Shown here piece after piece: positions 1 to 5,446 of a DNA stretch of 25,801 bases. Every line of letters begins with the position of its first letter. Within the stretch, counting starts at the first letter, position 1. Under the pieces are notes generated by a model, which was not told the origin of the DNA, ran no database searches, and worked only from the letters and a program-made list of their open reading frames with translations. The translations under genes were made by a program, and so were the position numbers. This DNA is from a virus, in the IMG/VR virus record IMGVR_UViG_3300047666_000220, positions 1-25,801 of that record. One strand, 5' to 3'.

Positions 1-2
1 GC

Positions 3-707
3 GAACTGGCACCCCGCTACGTCATCGTGGAGAACGTCGCAGCGTTGCTTAGTGGCCCAAGTGAACAACGAGGGGGATGGTTTGGCTCAATTCTTGGAGA
101 CTTGGCCGAGTGCGGGTATGATGCGGAGTGGGAAAACATACCTGCGGCAGCCGTGGGCGCTCCCCATCGCCGCGAAAGGGTCTGGATCGTGGCCTACCCC
201 AACAACCTCGGCGGGACGGCCTTGCGAGGGAAACGTCAGGATTCTGAGAGGCAAGGTGTTGCAGGGGGAATTGACAGAACTAGAAGCGTCCCAAATGCTC
301 AACGGGAAGTCCCCATTTTCAGCACAGGGAAAAATTCCAGAGATGTGGCCGACGCCACGCAGTTGCAGCGCAATGGCAGCGGAGAACATAGGCAACCGAG
401 TAAACGACAGGTTTCCAAATCTGGAAAGCGTAGTGGCGCGGAGCCTATGGCCAACGCCGACAACCAGGGACTACAAGGGCGGACGCAAGCCGGAAACCCT
501 AGCGGCATCAGGTCGGGGGGCTACCAATTCTTTGAACGATGCGCTTACATGCCAAGGGCAGCATGGCTCCCTGAACCCGACGTGGGTCGAGTGGCTAATG
601 GGGTTCCCCAGCGGGTGGACAGACTTAAAGGATTAGGAAACGCCGTCGTCCCCCAAATCCCAGAACTAATAGGCCGCGCAATTATGGAAGCGGAGGGGAT
701 GACGTGA
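3..707 (+). CDS. DNA C5-cytosine methyltransferase, C-terminal part (5' end outside window)
   Basis: This enzyme methylates carbon 5 of cytosine, probably protecting phage DNA from host restriction. The frame is open at the window edge and reads ELAPRYVIVENVAALLSG at once, which contains the ENV signature (motif VI, codons 30-38). GAPHRRERVWIVA (156-194) is motif VIII and GLGNAVVPQ (630-656) is motif X. The catalytic PCQ loop lies upstream and is not visible. Between motifs VIII and X sits a variable target-recognition region with loose repeats such as VAYPNN, VADATQ and MANADNQ, a pattern I recall from phage enzymes of this family. The stop overlaps the next start by 4 bases (GTGA). A second frame is open across nearly all of this gene and also looks protein-like. 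Family assignment is secure; specificity is unknown. Confidence 0.9.
   Translation, partial: ELAPRYVIVENVAALLSGPSEQRGGWFGSILGDLAECGYDAEWENIPAAAVGAPHRRERVWIVAYPNNLGGTALRGKRQDSERQGVAGGIDRTRSVPNAQREVPIFSTGKNSRDVADATQLQRNGSGEHRQPSKRQVSKSGKRSGAEPMANADNQGLQGRTQAGNPSGIRSGGYQFFERCAYMPRAAWLPEPDVGRVANGVPQRVDRLKGLGNAVVPQIPELIGRAIMEAEGMT
52..636 (+). CDS. Overprinted 'WPTP-repeat' phage protein in a second frame of the methyltransferase
   Basis: This frame shares its DNA with the methyltransferase and is open from the window edge to 636. The GTG at 52 is only one possible start, and I see no convincing RBS there. The product does not look like a random shadow. It has FLETWPSAGMMRSGKTY near its start, three WPTP boxes (190-201, 346-357, 448-459), SCSAMAAENIG, then DYKGGRKPETLAASGRG, and ends with NPTWVEWLMGFPSGW (574-618). 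From memory, the same order (ETWPRSGMMRNG, repeated WPTP, LNPxWVEWLMGxPxGWT) occurs in separate phage proteins often found beside methyltransferases, and in some actinobacterial methyltransferase C-termini. I could not search for this. It could be a true overlapping gene, a relic of an ancestral frame switch, or the product of frameshifting. Function unknown. Confidence 0.5.
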   Translation: MAQVNNEGDGLAQFLETWPSAGMMRSGKTYLRQPWALPIAAKGSGSWPTPTTSAGRPCEGNVRILRGKVLQGELTELEASQMLNGKSPFSAQGKIPEMWPTPRSCSAMAAENIGNRVNDRFPNLESVVARSLWPTPTTRDYKGGRKPETLAASGRGATNSLNDALTCQGQHGSLNPTWVEWLMGFPSGWTDLKD

Positions 708-880
708 GGGATACTTCAAGAGACGAATCATATGACGACTTTGAAAAGAAAGCGCGCTATTACGGGCCTAACGGCGCAATCATGCACACTTCAACGGAGA
801 AATCAGCATTTAACGCTGGATGGAAGGCGGCACTTGAGGCGGTAGACCGTGCTGGTACAAAAGAAAAGAAAGCGCCGTGA
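704..880 (+). CDS. Small hypothetical phage protein, 58 aa
   Basis: The GTG start overlaps the methyltransferase stop (GTGA), and the stop overlaps the next GTG start in the same way, so the three genes are translationally linked. The product is hydrophilic and charged. It contains YDDFEKKARYYG, AFNAGWKAALEAVD and a basic tail ending KEKKAP. The AFNAGWKAALE helix resembles short segments seen in many small phage proteins, but I do not recognise a family. There is no membrane segment and no cysteine. The tight coupling on both sides is the main support for it being real. Its position suggests a role in DNA metabolism or recombination, which is only inference. Confidence 0.65.
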   Translation: MRDTSRDESYDDFEKKARYYGPNGAIMHTSTEKSAFNAGWKAALEAVDRAGTKEKKAP

Positions 881-1305
881 TAAAATCAGCCGTGACGCCC
901 CAACAAGCGGGGCGCTTGGCGGAATGGGTGGAGGGCCTGCCGGTGCCTTTCACCCTGACGTTCAAGGAAGGCAAGGTGCGCACGCTTGACCAAAACGCAT
1001 TGCTGCACAAATGGTTTGGAGAAATTGCCAAGCAAAAAGGCGACAGGACCGCCATGCAGGTCAAGGGCGAGTGTCATAACGAATACGCGCTGGCGATCAA
1101 GATGCGTGACCCCCAATGGGCTTGGGTGTGGGTTAGAACCGGCGCGATATTGGACTATGAGCAGCAATGCAGGGCGCTAACGTCTGGCGTGTTCTACGTG
1201 TCGAGCGGCATGTCAGTGCCAGAATTATCGGAATACATGGAGGCAATGAGCCAAGCATATCGAAGCAAAGGCTTTAGATTGACAGACCCGGAGGGTAACA
1301 GATGA
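877..1305 (+). CDS. ninB: NinB-like recombination protein
   Basis: The product is 142 aa, the usual size for NinB (the lambda Orf family), a recombination mediator that binds single-stranded DNA and SSB and can substitute for host RecFOR functions. The recognisable core is around residues 33-72: KVRTLDQNALLHKWFGEIA, then QKGDRTAMQVKGECHNEY. This matches the NinB pattern of an R-x-x-x-QN motif, a WF/WY pair, an IA-x-Q helix and a VK-x-xC stretch. The start is a GTG that overlaps the previous stop, and the stop overlaps the next ATG (ATGA). The next gene is a YbcO-like nuclease, the kind of partner found in lambda-type Nin regions, which supports the assignment. No biochemical inference beyond the family is possible here. 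Confidence 0.8.
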   Translation: MIKSAVTPQQAGRLAEWVEGLPVPFTLTFKEGKVRTLDQNALLHKWFGEIAKQKGDRTAMQVKGECHNEYALAIKMRDPQWAWVWVRTGAILDYEQQCRALTSGVFYVSSGMSVPELSEYMEAMSQAYRSKGFRLTDPEGNR

Positions 1306-1694
1306 GCCAGATTAATACAGGCCGCCCCGTCTACGCCAAAGGCCAGACACCACCCAAGGCACCCCGCAAGCAGATGAAGCGCACCAGCAAGCCTAAAGAC
1401 GTGTGCGAACCTGGCAAGATGTTTGTGTCCAGTCCATTGCGCAACTTTGCAAGGGGCAAGGAATGCCAAGTCAAAAGCGAATGGTGCAATGGGGACAACG
1501 AAACGACTGTTTTGGGTCACTTCCGGCGCAGGGCGGGGGCGGGGGCGAATCAGAAGCCTCACGACTTTTGGGCATACCACATTTGCAGCGGGTGCCATGA
1601 GAACGAAGACAAAATAGATATACGCCTTTTGTCGGATGCTACTCGCCGCACGCAATACGCTGTGTTTGAGCATTTCGCCAGCCTGACGCCGTGA
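1302..1694 (+). CDS. YbcO/DUF1364-family endonuclease-like protein
   Basis: The product is 130 aa with a basic N-terminus (about residues 10-33) followed by a compact metal-binding nuclease-like domain. Visible landmarks are LRNFARGKECQV (C55), WCNGDNETTVLGHF (C62, H73), and HICSGCHENED (C95, C98, H99). This order, A-x-G-x-x-C, CN-x-x-x-ETTVLxH, then C-S-x-CH, is the DUF1364/YbcO signature. YbcO of the E. coli DLP12 prophage is an endonuclease of the HNH-like type. The likely role is processing recombination or replication intermediates together with the preceding NinB-like protein, whose stop overlaps this start (ATGA). The gene ends the first tightly coupled block; a 226-base gap follows. 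Confidence 0.8.
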   Translation: MSQINTGRPVYAKGQTPPKAPRKQMKRTSKPKDVCEPGKMFVSSPLRNFARGKECQVKSEWCNGDNETTVLGHFRRRAGAGANQKPHDFWAYHICSGCHENEDKIDIRLLSDATRRTQYAVFEHFASLTP

Positions 1695-1723
1695 TTATTA
1701 TTCTGTAATATCCGAATTAGGGC

Positions 1724-1752
1724 TTGCCATGGGAATCAACTAGCCGTAGTGT
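1724..1752 (+). promoter_or_regulatory. Possible sigma70-type promoter in the 1695-1920 gap
   Basis: TTGCCA (1724-1729, five of six consensus bases) is followed by a 17-base spacer and TAGTGT (1747-1752, three of six). It lies in the 226-base non-coding stretch and points to the gene block starting at 1921. The -10 box is weak. Apart from this, the gap holds a duplicated RBS-like leader and a hairpin, listed separately. Confidence 0.25.
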
Positions 1753-1787
1753 AGGGATAGAAGCGAACAAAGGATCAAGACCATGAA

Positions 1788-1850
1788 ATGATTGCAGACG
1801 GTAGCCAGCCTTTACCTTGGCGCATCACAGGAATTGATGTTCATTTTTAG
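1788..1850 (+). other. Possible leader mini-ORF (20 codons) after a duplicated RBS leader
   Basis: AACAAAGGAT at 1766-1774 is followed by ACCATGA (1781-1787). The same arrangement (AACAAAGGAT 1905-1914, then ACCATGA) starts the gene at 1921. In the first copy ATG at 1783 reads only ATG AAA TGA. An overlapping ATG at 1788 opens a 20-codon frame ending TAG at 1850, with product MIADGSQPLPWRITGIDVHF. It may be a leader peptide, or the remains of a gene start that was duplicated and truncated. There is no independent support for translation. Confidence 0.15.
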
Positions 1851-1853
1851 TCA

Positions 1854-1886
1854 GCCGGATCGGACAGGCATATGAGCCGATCCGGC
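1854..1886. repeat. Perfect 10-bp inverted repeat (hairpin) before the gene at 1921
   Basis: GCCGGATCGG (1854-1863) is the exact reverse complement of CCGATCCGGC (1877-1886), with a 13-base loop. The stem is GC-rich. It is followed on the + strand by ATTCTTAAATT rather than a clean T run, so it is a weak intrinsic-terminator candidate. It could also be an operator or a processing site. It stands 34 bases before the next ATG. Confidence 0.5.
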
Positions 1887-1920
1887 ATTCTTAAATTGAA
1901 CCCCAACAAAGGATAAGACC

Positions 1921-2178
1921 ATGACAGACTTCAACGAATGGTACGGACAGGACTCTTTTTTTGCAATGCCTGACGCGCTTGCGGCATTAAAACGCGCATA
2001 CAAGGCAGGCGCGGCATCACAGGCCGGAACCCTTCGCGATGAATTTGCGGGGAAGGCTTTGGCGGCATCCATACAGTCAGAGGGCGTTCAGTGCTCTTGG
2101 TCACTTGCAACGTGGTCCTATAAAATGTCCGACGCAATGCTAGAGGCACGCAAGACGACAGGGGAGGGCGATGCATGA
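1921..2178 (+). CDS. Small hypothetical phage protein, 85 aa
   Basis: The ATG is preceded by AACAAAGGATAAGACC, a good RBS, and the stop overlaps the next ATG (ATGA at 2175-2178). The N-terminus MTDFNEWYGQDSF is acidic and aromatic. It is followed by the helix DALAALKRAYKAGAASQAGTL, and the second half has two tryptophans (CSWSLATWSY). A short N-terminal F-x-x-W stretch followed by an A-x-x-AYKAGAA helix is common in small phage early proteins. I recognise no domain with a known activity. It heads a new coupled block of small genes after the 226-base gap. Confidence 0.6.
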   Translation: MTDFNEWYGQDSFFAMPDALAALKRAYKAGAASQAGTLRDEFAGKALAASIQSEGVQCSWSLATWSYKMSDAMLEARKTTGEGDA

Positions 2179-2351
2179 AAGAGCTTGAAAAGCTACTGGC
2201 AAACATCAAGGCAAGAACCATCACGTATGAAGCCCTAGACGCAGACGCAGAGACAGCCGCAGAACATGCTTGCGACGCATGGGACGAACTGGCCGAGGCA
2301 TATGCAGCCGAAGACAAAGAATTAAACCGCATAGACATTGAGGGGGAATAA
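2175..2351 (+). CDS. Small acidic helical hypothetical protein, 58 aa
   Basis: The ATG overlaps the previous stop (ATGA). The product begins MKELEKLLANIKARTITYEAL and continues with an acidic, alanine-rich helix (DADAETAAEHACDAWDELAEAY), ending IEGE. It is predicted to be almost wholly helical. The final Gly-Glu-stop is encoded by the purine-rich RBS of the next gene (GGGGGAATAACC before ATG at 2354), an economy repeated elsewhere in this genome. No family is recognised. Strong coupling on both sides supports the call. Confidence 0.6.
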   Translation: MKELEKLLANIKARTITYEALDADAETAAEHACDAWDELAEAYAAEDKELNRIDIEGE

Positions 2352-2353
2352 CC

Positions 2354-2587
2354 ATGACACAACGAGCAAACGACTTTCTAATCTGGCGGGCCGGTAGGTC
2401 GGTCAACTGGGAATGCACCGTGCAAGAGATTGCCGATGAAACGAGGCTATCAGCCAGCAACGTATCATCGACATGCAGGCGCAGAGGATGGAGGCTACAG
2501 CACGGCACCAATGGGGGACGCGTAGACAGGCATGGCATAGACACCATCATAGCACACCCCAACATGATGTCAGGCGGTGCAACATGA
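2354..2587 (+). CDS. Small putative HTH DNA-binding protein, 77 aa
   Basis: The segment CTVQEIADETRLSASNVSSTCRRRGW (about residues 21-46) has the layout of a helix-turn-helix. It has a first helix with IAxET, a turn around RLSAS, and a recognition helix NVSSTCRRRGW. The rest is short and polar. This suggests a small regulator or a DNA-binding accessory protein, but the family is not identified. The start has a GGGGGAATAACC leader, and the stop overlaps the next ATG (ATGA at 2584-2587). It sits next to another protein with a winged-HTH-like segment, so the pair may act in gene control or replication. That pairing is inference. Confidence 0.55.
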   Translation: MTQRANDFLIWRAGRSVNWECTVQEIADETRLSASNVSSTCRRRGWRLQHGTNGGRVDRHGIDTIIAHPNMMSGGAT

Positions 2588-2982
2588 ACGCCGACATGAT
2601 ACCGCACGTCATCGCCAACGCGTTCAAGGTGCCAAGCCACGCCACATCCATAGAAGCATTAGTCGGGGCGGCAATCCTCAAGGCAGAGCGCAAGGCCAAG
2701 CACGTTGGTAAAGTCCCGCCAAGCCCCAAGGCACATTTTGGCGCGGCTGTTGTTGACCCAGCGAAGTGGCGGTTAAAGGTTTTGGAACTGGTTGCATATC
2801 TTGAGGGCAAGGCACCGCAAAGCCGAAAGAGTTTAGGCGATGCGCTGGGATGCACCAAGGAGACGGCAGCGGCGCGCGCAGACGAGGCAATCAAGCAAGG
2901 TCTAGTGTGTAAGGTGCCAGCCGTAGGGAACTGCCAAAACCGGCCCAGGTTCCTCTATGCAATTGGAAAGGGAGGCACGTAG
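2584..2982 (+). CDS. Putative winged-HTH protein, 132 aa
   Basis: The start at 2584 is preferred over an upstream in-frame start because it overlaps the previous stop (ATGA); the upstream extension is a shadow of the preceding gene. Residues about 64-128 look like a winged helix: VLELVAYLEGKAPQSRKSL, then GDALGCTKETAAARADEAIKQGLV (helix-turn-helix), then a basic wing ending RPRFLYAIGK. The N-terminal half is basic and helical (AAILKAERKAKHVGK). A transcription regulator or replication-organiser type of role is plausible. I cannot name the family. The stop is followed directly by the next ATG. Confidence 0.6.
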   Translation: MNADMIPHVIANAFKVPSHATSIEALVGAAILKAERKAKHVGKVPPSPKAHFGAAVVDPAKWRLKVLELVAYLEGKAPQSRKSLGDALGCTKETAAARADEAIKQGLVCKVPAVGNCQNRPRFLYAIGKGGT

Positions 2983-3117
2983 ATGGGACCTTTTAAGCAC
3001 TGCATCCAGATGTGGGGTGTCTGCCTTAGTATTGTAAAGAACAAAGACGGCGTGGCATATTGCATTGGGTGCGGTAGGACTACGGCGGAAATCAAAGACG
3101 CGGGGACAAAACCATGA
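2983..3117 (+). CDS. Mini DUF1289-like zinc-binding protein, 44 aa
   Basis: The ATG follows the previous stop without a gap (TAG-ATG), and the stop overlaps the next start (ATGA). The product has CIQMWGVC near its N-terminus and YCIGCGRTTAEIKD near its C-terminus. The spacing C-x(6)-C ... C-x-x-CGRT-x-x-EI is the signature of DUF1289 proteins, in which the cysteines presumably bind zinc. Typical members are longer and continue into a W-containing helix; here the protein stops after DAGTKP. It is therefore a minimal version. No enzymatic role is known. It may be a small adaptor or nucleic-acid-binding module. Confidence 0.6.
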   Translation: MGPFKHCIQMWGVCLSIVKNKDGVAYCIGCGRTTAEIKDAGTKP

Positions 3118-3398
3118 CACACCGAGGCGACGACGTGCATTCTGTTGAGGCGGCGGAGAGGGAGGCCAATGCGCCTGACTGGGAAGGATTTGGCCGCTTA
3201 ATGGTTGACGAATGGCCAGTTGGCGACATTGAAGGATCGTATCTTTTTGATATGGCAGTCAAGCACGGGCTTATTCGTGAAATCTCAGGCGGCTATAACC
3301 CAGACGAACACATCGACGCAGAGGGTATCTGTCCAGAAACGGGAGACCCATGGTATGAATACAACTTTGGACCCGCAGCGCCAAAGGAGGGCGAATAG
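3114..3398 (+). CDS. Conserved-type hypothetical phage protein, 94 aa
   Basis: The start overlaps the previous stop (ATGA). The central segment WPVGDIEGSYLFDMAVKHGL, then IREISGGYNPDEHID and a C-terminal ETGDPWYEYNFG, resembles a common phage protein of unknown function. Those proteins have a similar order: an FD-x-A-x-KHG helix, a GGY-x-P loop and a closing GDPWYE. It is acidic with no membrane segment. The C-terminal KEGE-stop is encoded by the AAAGGAGGGCGAA that serves as RBS of the next gene. Function unknown; the gene position is in the pre-late accessory block. Confidence 0.65.
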   Translation: MTHRGDDVHSVEAAEREANAPDWEGFGRLMVDEWPVGDIEGSYLFDMAVKHGLIREISGGYNPDEHIDAEGICPETGDPWYEYNFGPAAPKEGE

Positions 3399-3399
3399 G

Positions 3400-3594
3400 A
3401 TGGGGCCGTGGCAATTAATTGGAACAGAGGAATCAGGCAAAAGCTATATTGTTTATGCGCACGGTTATGTTGTGACCGCGACAAAAATGGGAACCCATTG
3501 GCTAAACAAGGGCGAGGAGATATTTCCCACCCACTGGATGCCCCTACCCGCAGCACCAACGGAGGGCGAACACTTGACCCCGTCCAAAGAATAA
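3400..3594 (+). CDS. DUF551-like small protein, 64 aa
   Basis: The start at 3400 is chosen because AAAGGAGG lies just upstream and the preceding gene stops at 3398. The longer upstream frame overlaps that gene and is a shadow. The product begins MGPWQLIGTEESGKSYIVYA and ends with PTHWMPLPAAP before a short tail. The closing THWMPLP is the hallmark of DUF551, a family of short beta-rich phage and prophage proteins of unknown function. The usual pattern is W-x ... YLV ... W ... THWMPLPxPP, and this matches in order. It is the last gene before the structured 394-base non-coding region. Confidence 0.65.
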   Translation: MGPWQLIGTEESGKSYIVYAHGYVVTATKMGTHWLNKGEEIFPTHWMPLPAAPTEGEHLTPSKE

Positions 3595-3627
3595 CGCATA
3601 CTTAGGACAGGGTCGTCATGGGCCTTC

Positions 3628-3680
3628 CTTTGTTGGTAAGTGGTCTGCGTATTATTTTCAGAACGCGGACCACGACAAAG
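3628..3680 (+). ncRNA. Long stem-loop in the 3595-3988 non-coding region
   Basis: GTGGTCTGCGT (3640-3650) pairs with ACGCGGACCAC (3663-3673): eleven pairs with one G-U, around a 12-base loop. A second stem pairs CTTTGT (3628-3633) with ACAAAG (3675-3680) below an asymmetric internal loop. No T run follows, so a classical terminator is not clear. Further on, GTGGTGTATACCAC (about 3757-3770) makes a small hairpin. The 394-base stretch has no convincing ORF. It may end the accessory transcript or be part of a structured RNA leading to the tRNA-like element at 3836. Confidence 0.45.
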
Positions 3681-3835
3681 ATGTTAGGGCGACCGCGAAA
3701 CGCGCAATAGCGTGAATTATGTTACCTTTGCGTGAAGATTGTTTCTAAGCCGCATTGATGTGGTGTATACCACGGTGAAACCCCGTGCGCGGGCTTCTAC
3801 AAGCAAGGCCAACCCGCAGTATGCACCTCATGAGC

Positions 3836-3929
3836 GCGGCGGTGGCTGAGAGGTTTAAGGCATTTCGACGGAAAGCGTTTGGCAGCTAGTCTATGCTGGA
3901 CGCCGTGGGTTCAAATCCCACTCTCTGCG
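3836..3929 (+). tRNA. Serine-type tRNA-like element with an abnormal anticodon arm
   Basis: The T-arm is perfect: GTGGG (3905-3909), loop TTCAAAT, CCCAC (3917-3921). The D-arm GCTGAGAGGTTTAAGGC (3845-3861) after TG is typical of tRNA-Ser/Leu. Acceptor strands GCGGCGG (3836-3842) and TCTCTGC (3922-3928) pair with two wobbles and one mismatch. Base 3929 is G, the usual tRNA-Ser discriminator; CCA is not encoded. A long variable arm can form (GCGTT 3875-3879 with GACGC 3899-3903, plus inner CAGC/GCTG). This leaves only TTTCGACGGAAA for the anticodon arm, too short for a 5-bp stem and 7-base loop. I see no clean anticodon. It is either a decayed tRNA or a non-decoding tRNA-like RNA. Confidence 0.5.
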
Positions 3930-3988
3930 TTCAACCTATTCTAAGCATCTAAACCCCAAGGGGACAGACAACACACAAAGGAAACACC

Positions 3989-4177
3989 ATGACCAAATTC
4001 CAACGTATATTTGCAATACTCACTGCCCTTGTGGTCTGCTTCCTTGCGGTCGTAATTGTGGTGGGGTTGACTTATGGGGCTGTCGCTGTGAGCGTTTTGC
4101 TAATAGGTACAACTTTTACCATTGTGGTGTTTGGCCTTGTCGACTTTGTGTCCGCGCTTCTTTCCGACCAAATTTAA
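3989..4177 (+). CDS. Small two-helix membrane protein, 62 aa
   Basis: The ATG follows the RBS leader CAAAGGAAACACC. The product is nearly all hydrophobic after a short basic N-terminus (MTKFQR). Two membrane helices can be drawn, about residues 7-31 (IFAILTALVVCFLAVVIVV onward) and 33-57, with a short acidic/polar tail LLSDQI. Size and topology would fit a holin-like or superinfection-related inner-membrane protein. No endolysin is seen next to it, so a holin call is not justified. The same RBS leader precedes the next two genes at 4205 and 4498, placing the three in one transcript after the non-coding region. Confidence 0.6.
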   Translation: MTKFQRIFAILTALVVCFLAVVIVVGLTYGAVAVSVLLIGTTFTIVVFGLVDFVSALLSDQI

Positions 4178-4204
4178 CGCTATAGACAACACAAAGGAAA
4201 CATC

Positions 4205-4501
4205 ATGACCGACGCACCGACAGCAACCGGAACAGATGCCAAGATGGACCGGATCGAAGAACTTGAGGCACGCAACGGCGAACTAGGGAAGGCCGTGGCC
4301 TACGCGACACAGAAGTTTACCTGCCAAGAAGCAAGGATTGAAGAACTTTATGCGCAAGCTATAAATTTTCGAGAAAGCATTCGTAAGGCCGCGTTGGACT
4401 CTGAGCATGGGCATGAAATTCTAGACTTGTGCTGGGATTCATATTTCCCTGAAATGCCGGTTGCGGGGGTTCACCGCTTCGTCCTAAAGGAAACACCATG
4501 A
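4205..4501 (+). CDS. Hypothetical coiled-coil protein, 98 aa
   Basis: The start is preceded by CAAAGGAAACATC, nearly the same leader as at 3989. Residues about 13-55 form a probable coiled coil (MDRIEELEARNGELGKAV, later EARIEELYAQAINFRESI). The C-terminus is less regular and contains a CWDSYFPEMP segment. There are no catalytic motifs. Similar short proteins with an MTDAP start and a heptad region occur in many phages as uncharacterised accessory proteins. The stop overlaps the next ATG (ATGA at 4498-4501). Role unknown. Confidence 0.6.
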   Translation: MTDAPTATGTDAKMDRIEELEARNGELGKAVAYATQKFTCQEARIEELYAQAINFRESIRKAALDSEHGHEILDLCWDSYFPEMPVAGVHRFVLKETP

Positions 4502-4800
4502 CAATCAAGATTGAATGCAGCAGGGCAAAGATACAAGGCACCATTGACGGGACTGTCATTGTAACGCTGGACTTTGACTCAGACAGCGGCGAGGGGATGT
4601 ATGCGGCAGAGATTGCCACAGTACTTGAGCGGCTTGGTCACGGTGCGTTGCTGGCAAAGGTTCGCAAGGCAAACGACGACATCGCACGCTGGAATAATGC
4701 AAGGCATGACATGGAAAACGAAAGACGCAAAAAGATTGAGCAAGACTTGCGCGAGTCTGCGGACGCTCTGGTTATAGACACGCCACCCAAAACCATGTAA
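4498..4800 (+). CDS. Hypothetical protein, 100 aa
   Basis: The start overlaps the previous stop and has AAAGGAAACACC before it. The N-terminal half looks beta-rich (MTIKIECSRAKIQGTIDGTV, then IVTLDFDSDS). The second half is a long charged helix (KANDDIARWNNARHDMENER, then KKIEQDLRESADAL). I recognise no family. The layout of a small beta-sheet followed by a long helix would suit a protein-protein interaction role. A 47-base gap with no other feature separates it from the gene at 4848. Confidence 0.6.
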   Translation: MTIKIECSRAKIQGTIDGTVIVTLDFDSDSGEGMYAAEIATVLERLGHGALLAKVRKANDDIARWNNARHDMENERRKKIEQDLRESADALVIDTPPKTM

Positions 4801-4847
4801 TATCCCAAAAGCACAAGGGCGATTAAGCCACTGGACGCGAGGACGAT

Positions 4848-5189
4848 ATGAACAAGGACCCATCGCACGAGACCCGCTTTAAGCCGGGCGTCTCTGGAAA
4901 CCCATCGGGCAGGAGCAGTGACGAACTCATTGCGATGAACGAGGCGGCAAAGATATCAGCTAATTTACGCCTTGCCGCGCTATCCTGCCTTCAGGGGAAA
5001 GTTGACGCTGGCGAAGACCTGCTTGAATACCTCGATGCAAACATCCTCAACCTGTTCAAACAGAGCGAAGACCGCGCGCACGGAACGCCAAAGCAATCGG
5101 TTGATAACACCAGCAGCGACGGCAGTATGACGCCAACAAAGATTATCCGTGAGTTGGTGACGCCGAAGGAAACAAAGGAAAAGCCATGA
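4848..5189 (+). CDS. DUF5681-like protein, candidate small terminase subunit, 113 aa
   Basis: The N-terminal motif TRFKPGVSGNPSGR (residues 9-22) is the signature of the DUF5681 group. Proteins starting this way often lie immediately upstream of large terminase genes and are thought to act in DNA packaging or recognition. The rest is helical (ELIAMNEAAKISANLRLAAL) with an acidic middle (DAGEDLLEYLDANILNLF) and a polar tail. The large terminase follows after one small gene, which supports the packaging role. There is no strong HTH in the visible sequence, so the small-subunit assignment is inference from motif plus position. The stop overlaps the next start (ATGA at 5186). Confidence 0.6.
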   Translation: MNKDPSHETRFKPGVSGNPSGRSSDELIAMNEAAKISANLRLAALSCLQGKVDAGEDLLEYLDANILNLFKQSEDRAHGTPKQSVDNTSSDGSMTPTKIIRELVTPKETKEKP

Positions 5190-5446
5190 CAGACCACCTA
5201 ATAGAACGGTTGCGGCTCAGTGCGGACCGCATGGCAACGGCGAATTGCGAAATGTGCCATGACGCGGCTGACGCGCTTGAGGCGAGCCAAGCCCGCATTG
5301 CAGAACTTGAGGCGGCTTTGCTAGGAGTGCTACCCTATGTAAGCACATCAAGAGAGTCCGCAGAGCGTGCCTGTATGGAACGACAAGACAGCCCAATCGC
5401 GGACGCAGTTTCCATCGCCCGCGCAGCCCTAAAGCCCAAGCCCTAA
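5186..5446 (+). CDS. Hypothetical coiled-coil protein, 86 aa
   Basis: The start overlaps the previous stop (ATGA), and the stop is followed directly by the terminase ATG at 5447. The product is helical: LIERLRLSADRMATANCEMC, then DAADALEASQARIAELEAAL with heptad spacing, and a C-terminal IADAVSIARAALKPKP. A CEMCH triplet (around residue 21) might bind a metal but lacks a partner motif. Many phages have such RIAELE proteins of unknown function. Its place between the two presumed packaging genes is notable, though no packaging motif is visible. Confidence 0.6.
   Translation: MTDHLIERLRLSADRMATANCEMCHDAADALEASQARIAELEAALLGVLPYVSTSRESAERACMERQDSPIADAVSIARAALKPKP

Noticed and set aside
3595-3988. 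tmRNA
   Set aside because: The T-arm is present, but the conserved 5' tmRNA domain and a resume codon/tag reading frame are not seen; a tRNA-Ser-like reading explains the arms better.
3989-4177. Holin
   Set aside because: Topology is compatible, but there is no adjacent endolysin or spanin and no family-specific motif, so it is left as a membrane protein.
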